A stretch of DNA of 64,000 bases. Origin: Kuschelorhynchus macadamiae. Its lineage: Eukaryota > Arthropoda > Insecta > Coleoptera > Curculionidae. Shown here piece after piece: positions 21,644-33,263 of the stretch. The DNA lies in contig JAUTXW010003599.1 of NCBI GenBank assembly GCA_030620095.1, positions 372,001-436,000 of the forward strand, in the 5' to 3' direction. Within the stretch, counting starts at the first letter, position 1, and each line of letters begins with the position of its first letter. Below the pieces are notes generated by a model. It was not told where the DNA came from and did not search any database. It saw only the letters and a list, made by a program, of their open reading frames with translations. Made by a program: the position numbers and the translations under genes.

Positions 21644-22906
21644 TAATTTTTACTGTTGAACAAATATTTCTAAAAAAAATAGTAAAGCTGAATGTATTAT
21701 GCTTTGGCTTACAACTATTTACCAAATAATATCATATCATGGGGAGGCAAAGCTGTGTGGGATATAGACTCTTTGATGGATAAGATAAAAATGGCTGAGA
21801 CTGCTACCAGTCTATGTGTTCATAAGCACATTTTAACATTATCCGTCTAAATATTATTAAATGTGTAGGTATATTTATAGAAATAATAATTTTAATTTGT
21901 TTATCAGACTGAAAAAGACTAATTATTATTACTAGAGTGCAAACAGTAAGGTCATTAGTATACAGGGTTTTTCCTTATAATCCTTCACTACCTTTTTTTT
22001 GGTTTAAACTTAAAGAGATAGGAAAAAAGTTACATACAAATGCAGTAGGGTTTATTACGTATTTTAATTATTATTTACGTTTAGAGAATGTCTCAAAAAT
22101 ATGTGGCAGACCCAACACGCTTTCTTTTTATTGTAACATCCTGTATATTATAAGTCTATCAAATATATGCTAGGTTCGATACCTTTATCTTCAAACACAT
22201 CATGAGAATTTTGATGAAAACACTGCCATAAGAAGCAATTTGTTATAAAGAAACGGAGATCGTTCGTATAATAGGGGAGTCAATGGGAATACATCGTTTC
22301 TTAAGTCCAGATTTTTGTCAAATTTCTCGGGTGCCTTTGAAAATAACTGTATCAAACCTAGTATATTTATAACCAGCAAGAAAATGCCCATTTAATGAAC
22401 TTATATTATACAGGGTGTTCCATTAAAAAAGCATATTGAGTCTGTTACACATTTTTGGAACATCCTGAATACGTTAACACACATTTTTCTATAAACTACA
22501 TAATATGCTCTACAACTTTTATGTTTATTTTCTTCTATTTTTTAAAACTAAATCAATATTTGATTGGCGAATTATAACGAGAGACCCGACTTCGCATAAA
22601 TATTAATTTTTTTTAGAGATCTTCATACCACAACTGTCTGGCCTTTATATTAAACTACCTAAGCGAATTACAGTTCTGAATGGTAACAACTTTAGAGATA
22701 AATGTGAGACATTTTCTTACGGATAAGGCTTTCAATTTACAAGAATATTTATTTTACAATCCTGAGCGGTACGACGTTGCTTCACACGTGAAAGTAATTT
22801 TAACAATAGCATGTGTTGGTCTAAGTACATCTATATATTTCAAATATGTTTATTGTTTTATTTTGTTTTTTAAACTTTAATTTGAAACTTAATTTTCTTA
22901 AAAAAA

Positions 22907-22908
<2 letters not shown>
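21644..22908. other. Non-coding stretch
   Basis: No gene supported. ACAGGGTGTTCC at 22415 and GGAACATCCTGAATAC at 22468 form a short imperfect inverted pair, probably a tiny MITE or element scrap. Confidence 0.4.

Positions 22909-22944
<36 letters not shown>
22909..22944. repeat. (TA)n microsatellite
   Basis: A pure TA/AT run of 36 bases. Confidence 0.97.
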
Positions 22945-22947
<3 letters not shown>

Positions 22948-22979
22948 TATTATTTATTTATTTATGCTTTGTCCTTATA

Positions 22980-23530
22980 TTTTCTTAAAGCTATAGCAGG
23001 GATATTAGCGTTATACAAGGCGAAGAGAGCTGCTATCAGAACAGAACCTTGTGGCAGTCCATTTTTAGCTGTCTTAGCCTATTTGTCTTGTCGCTCACAA
23101 TTTTTTCAAATTCGTGGTGGCATGAAAGCTTGTTTTTTATATGTTAATAGATTTGCCGCCAAGTCTATATATGAAGCATGCTTTCCAACAACTTGTAGCC
23201 CGAGCTCTGAAGAGAAATAAACCTGTAGCTTTCTACCCTGTCTTCGGGTTTTCCAGATTTAAGGGCTGCCATCATTTTAGTTCTCTTGAAATCTTTTAAT
23301 AAGTTGCCCGAAAATCAGTTAACAAAATTGTTAGTGTTAATTAAGAATTAGCGTGGTTACCTTCGAATCCAGGTGCCTTCTCAGGCTTTACATCTGCTAT
23401 AGTCAGTGTTATTTCCTCGGTAATAAAATACATACTTTTTTTTCGTATAATGTCGTCCTCTGGGGCGAGGGAGAATATTAAAAAAAGATCATAAAGTTTT
23501 GCTAAAAATGTTTACTCAAGTGAAATTACC
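22980..23530 (-). pseudogene. LINE reverse-transcriptase fragment
   Basis: On the minus strand, from right to left: PRPEDDIIR near 23455; an EITLTIADVKPEKAPG block near 23400 (normally ...KxxKAPGxDxI); AALKSGKPEDRVESYR and ISLQSSGYKLLES near 23250-23200 (RT motif 2, YRPISLL); and NGLPQGSVLIAALFALYNA near 23050-22990 (RT motif B, NGLPQGSVLSPxLF). Frameshifts and a stop lie between them. The YADD motif and C-terminus are missing, cut at the TA microsatellite. The wording resembles jockey/CR1-group insect LINEs. Confidence 0.78.
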
Positions 23531-24229
23531 ATAAATAAATACAAATATTCCGGCAGAACTAATTTTTTTATGTTGTCTGGGATGATTCCCGGACCGGTTT
23601 CTACTTGCATCGGCGCTTTCAAAAAGCAACGAAAAACTTGTATTTAAGATTTTTTAAAGATTAAATTTTCTACAATTTGAGATCAAAAGGAATTTTGTAC
23701 CCTAATAGTTTCTGAGCTTCAAAATTTGACATTTCCCAAAATAAGGAAAAATGGAAATTTTCGACAGACGTTAATTTTCTAAATTACGACACCTACAATA
23801 TAATTGTATATCTCCTATATAATTACAACTTTTAAATTAGAGTAAATTTGCTATAATTCGTTAGGCAGACGTTTCCGCTATATCAGATACATCATGAGAT
23901 AAACGTTTTCAAAAAATATCGTAATTACAATACGATTACATAGATAAATTAGATTAGAATAGCAAAAATTTATTTGATTAGCTAAATTGGAAAAAAAATC
24001 ATGTGCTATAATCAAGATGCTCAAAGAAACCAGTAAAAAAGTAGATTTTATGCAGAAGACTTTTCGCAAAATTTGTTGAGTTCTTTGTTTTAGTTACGTC
24101 GAAAAAATTGATTTAGAAATTTCATAACTTCTCACAGTTACCTGCGTACTCTTTATCTCCCCCAGTTTAAAAATTCCCCATACTATATATACAAAAAAAC
24201 TTCCTCTGTATCAGAGTGAAGGGCAATAT
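23531..24229. other. Non-coding AT-rich stretch
   Basis: No recognisable coding or repeat structure beyond simple AT richness. Confidence 0.4.
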
Positions 24230-24912
24230 CAACATTGAAAAACAACTCAATTTCTTGGGTGCTGATGATATTCATTCAGTTGGTCCATTAATCGAATTTC
24301 CCATTCTTCGTATTCTTTTTCACCTAGCATGTTGATGGGATCGGGAACGTCTCAGAGTTAATGGCCAGGATTCGTGACAATATGTTTTTGCAGGACTGCC
24401 CATTTGATTGTAATGTTTCAAAAGTTGTGCAGTTCAGTCCTGATTTTCGGCACCCACATGATTTCGCGCAGCTTTTCTACCAAGCGCAGGATATTGCGTG
24501 AAAGATAGAATCTGAAGCTGGTTTCTTCTTGGCTTTTAAGAGGAAGATGTACAGTGTGGTGCTTACCAGCCCCAGGCACCCACATGATTTCGCGCAGCTT
24601 TTCTACCAAGCGCAGGATATGGCGTGAAAGATAGAATCTGAAGCTGGTTTCTTCTTGGCTTTTAAGAGGAAGATGTACAGTGTGGTGCTTACCAGCCCCA
24701 CTGTAATTTCCTAGCTACGCCTGAACCTGCTGGCATTTCCACAAAGCATGCCGCTGAGCTGCATTTTTGGTTGGAGGTAATCTAGATAGATTAAATTTCG
24801 TTCTTGCGGATGCTTTTTTGTAGTAGCGAGGCTTTTTGAGAGTTTTTGTTGCTTGGCGACGTTCAGGATCTATGAAGGCTGTTGCCTTCTGTTCAAGCTC
24901 GGGATGCATCAT
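24230..24912 (-). pseudogene. Unrecognised coding remnant
   Basis: On the minus strand a run of sensible coding text starts at MMHPELEQKATAFIDPERRQ (24912) and passes through LSRLPPTKNAAQRHAL and VQAWLGN-like text near 24720, with a stop there. It continues with SQEETSFRFYLSRNILRLVE and REIMWVP, and, after frame changes, INMLGEKEYEEWEIRLM and NEYHQHPRN near 24300-24250. Codon use is less AT-biased than the surroundings. The LPPTKNAA...H...Q.W pattern reminds me of uncharacterised, repeat-associated insect proteins, but I cannot name the family. A 126-bp tandem duplication lies inside. Confidence 0.5.
24449..24700. repeat. 126-bp near-perfect tandem duplication
   Basis: 24449-24574 and 24575-24700 are adjacent copies, each beginning GGCACCCACATGATTTCGCG and ending CTTACCAGCCCCA. 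I see a single difference (GATATTGCG versus GATATGGCG). The length is a multiple of three (42 codons), so the enclosing minus-strand frame stays open across it. Confidence 0.95.
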
Positions 24913-26379
24913 AACTTGCGAATAGAAGTGGCTTTTCCATGTCCAAAAAGTAGAGTTATGGAATCACACCCACTGAAAACGAAAGGAATAGCAGTATGTT
25001 ACTAAAGCTGTGGCGAAATGGGTTTGCTGAGTAAAAAATATCCTTATGCTTTATCTTCTCCGCAGTTTTGGAGGATAACATTGTTTTTAGAAGGCGATGG
25101 TAATGTAGTGAGAAGTACGAGAAGAGGGATTCCGTTGTTGTCTTATTACTGGCTACAACCATTTTTCCAGGTCAGAGAAGTCTGCCTCCAGTTGATTTTA
25201 AAATCGCTCTCAGTTTTTCATATGTATAAATGTAACATTATATATTGATAAGAATAGTTTCCTTTAGCACATGTCAGATAAAGCCACAACTGAAGTTTTG
25301 AAATATTTCCCCATTTAAGGATAGCTCCCACATATCGAGGTTTGCAATAATCGTTAGCTCTGTACCCGAATGTGTATTAATTAATTTTAAATATTATCTA
25401 TGGAGAATAAGTTGGCAATATTGATCTGTATCTATAATAACGAATTTTGTTATCATGAAAAAACGTTTTTAAAAGAAGTGATAAATAAACTACTAGAAAA
25501 GCAAAAAACCTGACTGTTTAGATTGTAAGATATTTACTAGAAGAAGAAAATAAGTTGCCAAACTATTTTTTATAGTATTTTAGGATTTAGTAATTCACAG
25601 AATGAAAAACGTAATACATTGCTCTCTGGACATGCCATTTTAAGTTAACATTAGGTATTTAATACTTTTGAATTAAAAATAACAAACAATATTAAATAAA
25701 AAGGAGTCAAAACAAATATGAAAGAGAAGTTAAAATAGGTGGAAGTATTACTTAAAGCATTAGGAGTTCCCGGGTGTCGTCAAAGAGTTATATATTAGAT
25801 ATTTATTTAAAGCCTTTTTTAAACTATTCAAATCTGCTTACCTTATAATTTCCTTAGGTATTCTATTCTAGATAAGAGCTTGACAATAAAAAAAAATAGG
25901 TGATATTGTAATAATTTCTAGGTATAAAAAGATTTAAAATTTCTTCTGTTGTAGGTATACAAAGAAAATTTTAAATGTTTTTCAATCTTCACCCACAGCA
26001 GGTATTTTAAATACATTTATACTAAACAAATATAAATATTATATTTATAAAACAGCATTATTTAGCGTCTGTAGAAAATATTCATGGTGCTTTTTCAAGT
26101 ATTCTGGTGAACAAGCATTTATCTGTCCTAGGAAAATTGTAATAACTGTTTGACAATTGACTAAAAGTGTTAATGATATTCTCCTAGGTAGTTGGAAGAA
26201 TTAAGTCCATGTAATTATTGTACAAAATTCCTAGTTTTCACTGGATCACATAATTAAACCGATTATAATTAATTTGGATGAGGACAGTGACAGCCAACCA
26301 GAACTAGATATAGAAAAACACTATAAAGTAAAATTAAGGGCGGCAACATGCCGCTTAAAACGTGAAGAAAATGTATTTA
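24913..26379. other. Non-coding AT-rich stretch
   Basis: No gene supported. A short readable segment LDEDSDSQPELDIEKHYKV (about 26274-26330), followed by RAATCRLKREENVFSILG, precedes the duplicated block and could be an exon remnant of the same unknown gene. Confidence 0.4.
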
Positions 26380-28686
26380 GTATCCTTGGAATGTGAGATG
26401 TAGGAATAGCAATAGAGGAGAATCAAAAAATAAAGAACAAAGTTTAAGAAAACTTGAAAATTACTTAATTTCTCAAAGGTCCGGCGATAGTTTTAAATAT
26501 TCCATTCTGCTACTTCTGGCTAGAGAATTAGAAGTTGACTCTCATTTTCAAACTGAAGATTTACGAAAAAAAATAAGTCACTTTGATTAGGATGACCATG
26601 ATGAGCCAATTTCTGAGCCTTCCCAGCCACATTTTACATTATACATTTTATTTTAGCCTTCTTGACCATGCCGCCCCGTCGCACAGTGTGGTAAATCGGC
26701 CATGTAGTACGACATAATTATTCAAGCAACGTTTTTTAAATTTCATATAATACTTTTTTAGGATAGGTAACAAAATGTTTTGCAAAAAAAAATGTAAACA
26801 AGATGCGGGTTACTAAAATGGCTTCAGTTTTTAATAAAAATGTAATGTTTTGTGTAACTTAAAAACACAGTTGATGTCAAAATGCATGAATCATTGCTTT
26901 AAACTTATTATTGACTAATAGCTATATGACGCATATAAAATTAAGATAGAATACAAGGTGTCTTGTCAAATATTGCTTTATTTAGATTATGTAGAATTGT
27001 GAGTACAAAATATCATTGAGTTTCTATTCTATTTATTACATAAACAATAGAAGAACTTTTAGACTAAACAATATGTAACAGATAATGTTTTAGAAAAGCC
27101 CACTACGTATGCACCTGCACCCAAGCACTCCTTAATTTTTTTGATATTGGTAATAAAACATTCAAATAAAAATTAATTAGTTAGGTATACTTTTCGTGAT
27201 AAATAAATTGTTTTTGTTATTTGCCATATACAATGAAGTCGATATTTTTTAGATATTGCACTTAATATATTTTTATATTTATTTTTGTATTTATTTTATA
27301 TTTTATATATTGCACTTTATATATTTTTATATTTTTATGAAATTATCTTTACAAAAATGCCAATTACTGGCACTGAACTGGTAGCTTAGGAGATATCTTC
27401 GTTTAAGATTTATTTTTGTAAAGGTAGAAAAGTCGTTAAAATTTACCTAATTGATTAGTTTTTTATTTGAAATTTTCATTTCTAATATAAAAAGAATTGA
27501 AGGGAGTGTGGTTTTATAAAATTATATCTTAGTTATTTACCGAATTTTAAAAGTGTTATCATTTTGCTTGGAAATAATGTGGCATTATAACTGTTAATTT
27601 AGTTTTAACACGATGTGGCATGTAAAACTTCTACCGAGGGATAAAATATCCATATTTTTAAAATGGGTTCGCCATCTTGAACTTTAAAAAGATGACAGCT
27701 GTAATACAAAATTCCGAAATTTTGTACCTTAGTCTTTGCAAAATGTTTACCGTTATTACACTCGGACGATTATTTGCAAAGTTCTGGTCATATAAACATC
27801 GTGCAGTTTTTTTTGGTGCAGTCAGTAGTAATTAAGGAGCCATAGTTAAAGCTATATAAATCCCGAATGGGCATCTATGAGCAGCTAATTTTTTGGTTTT
27901 TGGTTAAAAGGGATCCTTTTTCTTATTTTTTATATAAAAATTAAACTAAACTTCAACAAACTTTTTTTTGCATGCTCTACAAGTTAAAAAAAACTACGTA
28001 AATATAGTAATACCTAAAAAGACCCAAATTTTCTGAGGTAAGGGCTTTAATATTTAAAAAGTTTTGATACCGTAGAAAAGTTTAATTATAAACAGTAGTC
28101 ATGTAAGAAATTAGAAAAACATTTGCTATGTTTAGTATCATATTTTCTGTTTTGAAAATGATGTATAGAAACATGTTAATTTCAGATTTAAAATATTTAC
28201 TAACTTTAAGGCTTCCCCTCCGAGAACTGTAACTATAATTTTGTTTCTCAATTGCATTTTTCTATTATTAACACTATCTTAAATATAGATTTATAGAATA
28301 TTTTAAGAATATTGCAAAATTACATTTGGGACTTATGTCGTGCTAGACGGCCGATTTAACTCACTGTGCGTCGGTGAATGCGAGATTCACGTTATTATCT
28401 GAGTGCTATTCAATTCTTTGCATTTTACATGACTTTTTCGGCTTGTCTAGTGACGACCTCACGAAAGCCATGGTTGTTAACTTACAGATTAATGAGAATG
28501 TAAATATTGTTACGTAGTTACAATTATTTTATGAAAATTCAACATTTAAAGAAAAATTTACAATTAAAATTTCACCTATATAGCATATATTAGGAAAGAT
28601 CTAATGTTTTTCTTTCCAAATTTGGTTTTATCAATAACATTTTTTTAACCTTACCCGTTTTTGTGTCCTTAGGAGAAAGAAATTGT
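26380..28686 (+). repeat. Segmental duplication copy A, split by a Transib-type insertion
   Basis: The two outer parts (26380-26676 and about 28374-28686) align with the uninterrupted copy B at about 28715-29305. Part 1 contains an open frame with KNKEQSLRKLENYLISQRSG, whose counterpart in B reads KNKEYGLRNLENYLISQRSD. Part 2 shares GACGACCTCACGAAAGCC-type and CCAAATTTGGTTTTATCAA blocks with B. Copy A lacks a segment of about 70 bp (about 29206-29270) present in B. Confidence 0.75.
26682..28368. mobile_element. Non-autonomous Transib-type transposon
   Basis: Terminal inverted repeats of about 38 bp begin with the heptamer CACAGTG (26682-26688) and end CACTGTG (28362-28368). They share TAAATCGGCC and ACGACATAA blocks. 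Identical 5-bp GC-rich flanks, CGTCG at 26677-26681 and 28369-28373, match Transib target duplications in size and composition. Exactly 23 bases after each heptamer lies an AT-rich word (ACATAATTA left, ACATAAGTC right) in the place of a 23-RSS nonamer. The 1.6-kb interior is AT-rich with no transposase-like frame, so movement would need enzyme supplied from elsewhere. Confidence 0.85.
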
Positions 28687-28714
28687 ACTAAAAGCAGCGA
28701 AAATGTTAGTAAAC

Positions 28715-29305
28715 TTGAAATATCTTGAGATGTAGTAATAGCAATGAAGGAATATCAAAAAATAAAGAATACGGTTTAAGAAACCTTGAAAATTACTTAA
28801 TTTCGCAAAGGTCCGACGATAGTTTTAAAGATTCCCTTCAGCTAATTCTGGCTGTGGAGATTGATTCACATTTCCCAACTCAAGTATTCACGAAAAAAAT
28901 AAGCCACTTTGATTACGTAGGCCAAGATGAGTCGATTAGCTCAGTCCTACCTGCAATACAAAACTACTTTTTATTTTGCCCTTCTTGACTAAGCAACCTC
29001 ATTGGTAAATGGGAGATTATTATTATTATCTGAAATCTACTTAATTTTTTTTCACGGCGTGTCCAGTGGCGACCTCATGAAAGCCTGAACTGGTTGTTAA
29101 GTTGCAGGTAAATGAGGATGTAAATTTCACCAATGGAGCATATAGTAAGAAACGATCTAATTTCTTGCTTTCCAAATTTGGTTTTATCAAGAAGATTTTT
29201 TTAACAGGAAGTTTAACGGCCATTCCGACAAATAATTCTGCCTTTTTTTTGTTCTTATTTTTTTTGACCTTACCGGCTGGTTTCTGTGGCTTTAGGAGAA
29301 ATAAA
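28715..29305 (+). repeat. Segmental duplication copy B with an unidentified ORF
   Basis: Uninterrupted partner of copy A. Its open frame (28725-28988) reads NLENYLISQRSDDSFKDSLQ, then EIDSHFPTQVFTKKISHFD, ending FLFCPS and a stop. Both copies preserve this region, with substitutions, and contain a CCTTAG/GAG-type acceptor (about 28672 and 29293) and, in B, a TTGCAG/GTAAATGAGG donor-like site near 29106. This could be a duplicated exon pair or a dispersed repeat. I do not recognise the protein. Confidence 0.5.
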
Positions 29306-29644
29306 TTTAAATTTAATTTAAATTAAAATGACAGCTTTAAATGTCAAGAAGTCAGCTGAAAGCAGTTTAATCAAAACTATTTTTTGTGGAAGGGTCGAGT
29401 GATACATTATTTTAAAGTTCTTTTTATTCTTAGTTCAACCCCCGACATTAAAAACATTTGATTCAGCAGTTCTCAAATCAATAATGATGTTTCGTAATGG
29501 AATCATTATTATACTTTTGCGATATTCCTTTGAGGTTATCAATGTCAATACTACATACTAAATGAAACCGTAAATATTTTATTAAAACAGTATAACAATT
29601 AACAACAATTGCACTTCTTGATAAATTAAAATCCTGTTAGTGAA
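29306..29644. other. Short non-coding gap
   Basis: AT-rich sequence between the duplication and the mariner-type gene, including an AAATTTAAATTTAATTTAAA patch at 29306-29330. No feature supported. Confidence 0.4.
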
Positions 29645-30440
29645 TTCCTCCCACACATTATGGAGGGTTTCAGGGTTTATTTCTGCACACACGTCATTCA
29701 CGCGGTTCGTCCATAGAATCCGGAGCCATTTTGAAAATTTGAGATTTCACATAGGCCCATAAAAAATAATCAAGGGATATACGATCTGGCGATCGAGCTG
29801 TCCATTCTGTCGAACCTCGGCGACTAATACATCTATCCGGATAGGTTGCATTTAAGTAATTTTTAGTTTCCCTAAAATAATGTAACAGGGCACCGTTCTT
29901 TTGAAACGTAATGTCAAAGTGGAACTCACGTGTGTTTTGAGGAACAACATCATAAGAAGAGTAATGGTATCCTGCAGTATTTGAAGATATGTGGGGCCGT
30001 TTAAATTTTCTTCCAAAAATATGGAATCTATAATATGCTCATCCAAAATATACGCCGATACACTTATTTTTTGATTTCATCACTCCAATATCTACTTGTG
30101 TGAGTGTTGACTTTTCCATTCAGGAAAAAGGTGCTCTCATCACTAAAATAAATATGGCGCAGATAATTAGGATTTGCTGTGCAAAACTCTAGTCGCCTGT
30201 CAGAGTTATCTTCGGTTAATTCGTGGACAATTCTCATTATATAAGGATGACATTTATTGGACTTTAAAATATTCTTAACGGACGAACGCAAAATATTGCA
30301 TTTCTTAGCTACTTGTACTCAGTACATTGTCCAGGATTTACGACCGTTTCGGCTATGACCTGAACTTTTAAGTTTTTGCTAATTTTGGGATTCCCAGATC
30401 TTAGGGCGACGGACTTTATGTCCTCACTCTATACAAAACT
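29645..30440 (-). pseudogene. Mariner-type DDE transposase (DUF4817-like group)
   Basis: Minus strand, from 30440 leftward: SGNPKISKNLKVQVIAETV, then ILKSNKCHPYIMRIVHELTE (helix-turn-helix end), LRHIYFSDESTFFLNGKV (30165-30115, first catalytic Asp in FSDEsTF) and RYWSDE. Then come ENLNGPTYLQILQD near 29990, a degraded second-Asp block, and ISRRGSTEWTARSPDRISLD with YFLWAYVKSQ near 29810-29730, the third acidic block. Stops and at least three frameshifts are present. The same family ends the window at 63204-64000, on the other strand and better preserved. Confidence 0.85.
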
Positions 30441-33202
30441 ACCTAGGAAATAATATGATACAAGAAAGCCTTTTAGATTTGGGCATTATCTTGATTGAAT
30501 TCGAAGTTTCAGAAGAATTGTATTTAATTGTAGTAATTGGTACTGTTGCGTTTCAGGAATCCAGAAAAGTTTTAATGCAGTAATACCAAATTGTCTTGCT
30601 TTCTGTTCTGTCTGTATTATAAGTTCTATGTTATTGTTTTAATGATTTCTTCTTATATTTTTCGTTTAATCCTTATTAGTATAAGACTTTAATAATCCAT
30701 AGTTTTAGATAAGTTTAAGATTGGGTTAAAATTACTTAATTTTAGATGTAAAAAAAATATATGCGTTCTGCTATTTTAACTTAGTTCAAATTTTACATAA
30801 CTATTATCAATATTTTTCTCTTAAAATACTTGGACTACTACATGTTAAAAAAACTTGGCGCAGATTAATAATGCAAGTGTACCAAGTACTTCTTGAATCT
30901 ACCAAATATCAGTAATAATTTTTTACCTAAATTTCATAATGCATCCAAATTTTACTAAAATATTGGTGTATTATCTCATGAATAATTGTCAGTTTTATCA
31001 GTCGTGGAAAGTAACGCTGATCAAAACTGAGGGAAAACTAAAAGAAGAAATTTTAACATCTAACCTCACATTTTCACTTTCATTATTCGTTAATTGTTTC
31101 TAATTGTTTGGTGCGGTGCGTGGATATTTTGAGTTTAATAGGTGTTGCAGTGCTGATTTTATTGTAAAAAAATAACAAAATCTGTAAAATAATAATAAAA
31201 TCTGTATAATAACATAAAAGACAATAATCGTTTATTGATTGCGTAATTTTTGAGTTTAAGTCCTGTCTTTAAAGTATAAAAATTAGGTAAGAATTTAGGA
31301 AAATATTATACGTTTATATTACATATTTAGTTAAAAAGTGAAACCTAGCTTAAGTTTCTTTTATGTAGATGTCCTCTGTTATTTATTTCATCAAATCTTT
31401 TTTTAGAAATAGTTAATAATATTTAAGAAATTAAGTAGTGTAATAGGTTTATGCAAATGTTTTATAATTATATACAATTAATCTCTGAGGGGTTTTCAAA
31501 AAATTCTTCTTATGAATAATTTTGTAATATTTTTGTACCATAAAATATATTTTTTAAAAACAAAGTGTGTATTTCGAGTAACCTACCTATACTTTTGTTG
31601 TTATAATAGTATGTTGTTTTATGTTTGTTTCAAAGGCATCTTTATTTATGGGCTATATATTTAGCACAGTTGTTATTTAAGTTTGTGACAAATGAACAAC
31701 TGAAATAAAACTTAAAATAGCGTTTTTTAGCAATAACTATTCCCGTATGACTGAAACGTTTAAGTTATAACGCCATTACCGATCAGTATTAAGGTCATTA
31801 AAAAAATGCACTAGGCCGTAAAGGGTTTGTGACTGTTAATAACACTTCAAAGTAGCGTAACTTTTTTAGATGTAAGATCTATTAAATATTTTTAGTTTTA
31901 CAAATCTCATAATAATCTATAAAGCAATGAGCCAGAAAGCGGGTACCTCTTTTTACATATATTCCATAAAAATGTTCAATAGTATTTTTAGTCTCTTTAA
32001 ATAGTTATAGTTTTTATAGAACATTTAAATGGGGATCAAATTTATCACTCAATAAATAACGTAATTATGATAAGGAAGCAGAATTTTTATATGTAACAAA
32101 TACATTTATGCTAGAAAAAAACTGCCATGGAAAATGGAAAAATCCATTGAATTTTGTTGTTTTTTTAGGCTATACTTCGAAAATATATTAAAATAATACT
32201 CTAAAATTACCATATTTGAACTTAACGATAAATATGATGCCAATTCCAATTGCAATGTTACCTTTGGAAATGTACTTTTACAATTACTTGTTTATTTTTA
32301 CAATTTTTAAAGTAAAAATACGTAAAATAAGTTTGTAACATGATTACAACGTTTCATTTATATAAAATCACAATATCTTTTTAACAGTGAAGAATTTTTT
32401 AAGTCAGAAAAATATCACAATAACTTTTGATTTAACAATGAGAAAAAAATTGAATAAAAATTAACTTATATAGGTATCTTTATTGAAAGCTTATTTTTCC
32501 AATTAATACAGACAGAGATACTTTTGGTTTTTGCACATGGACTGCCGACAACTCATGATCAGCTCTATATTTGTAAGTAGTGTCCGAAAATGTGTATTGC
32601 TCAGGTTTTTTTCATTTGAATAAATTAATATAAACATATCATACGAGTATCATTACTTGTTCTCCTTAAAACCTGAAATTTGCTTAAAATATATAAATAT
32701 AGAGAGTCCGATCTCAAACTACATTGCTTATAAAATGGGGTCGATCCAGATAGTTTTATTGCAGTCATTCCGGTAGAACCATTTTTCGTAAATTTACCTT
32801 TCCATTTCTGGTTGCATTATAATTACAATTTTCAGAGTTCACGTTAAAGGATTGTTGTTGACATACATACAGCATGCATTTTAGAATTTACATACGCCAT
32901 ACAAAGTTAATATATAATTGCTCTTAACAATTTAATTAATAAATTAACATAATGACACGTTTTTTAAACAACAATATCCTGTTCGTATCGATAGATCCTT
33001 CCAAAATCATAGTTTAATATGAAAGCAGAATATAGTAAATCATACTTTATTTGTAAGAGGGCATTTGTATGAAGATTAAATCGGACTAAAAGTAAAAAGG
33101 CGGTGGTAATCCTGGCGCGAAAGCATCTTCCTTATCTGCTGCACTTTTAACCGCTGGATTTTTAAAAATTTCATGGACAATTCCAAAAAGTAATAATAAC
33201 AT
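30441..33202. other. Long AT-rich intergenic stretch
   Basis: About 2.8 kb with no supportable coding sequence on either strand. It contains simple AT-rich words and a short near-repeat of AACAAAATCTGTAAAATAAT / AATAAAATCTGTATAATAAC at 31172-31210. If this region holds host regulatory or intronic DNA, it cannot be told from sequence alone. Confidence 0.5.
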
Positions 33203-33263
33203 CTCACTAAAGAGTGGGATATTGCTGTCATTCATATTTGTGTGTAGCTACCTACCCTAGTAT
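33203..33263 (+). repeat. Direct repeat flanking hAT-B copy 2, left
   Basis: Begins CTCACTAAAGAGTGGG and runs through ATTGCTGTCATTCATATTTG and GTAGCTACCTA to CCTAGTAT, directly abutting the left tip of the hAT-B element. Matches 35618-35690 with a few changes. Confidence 0.85.

Noticed and set aside
22846..23220. Plus-strand open frame through the TA microsatellite
   Set aside because: It is antisense to the LINE RT fragment on the minus strand, and its first part is the dinucleotide repeat.
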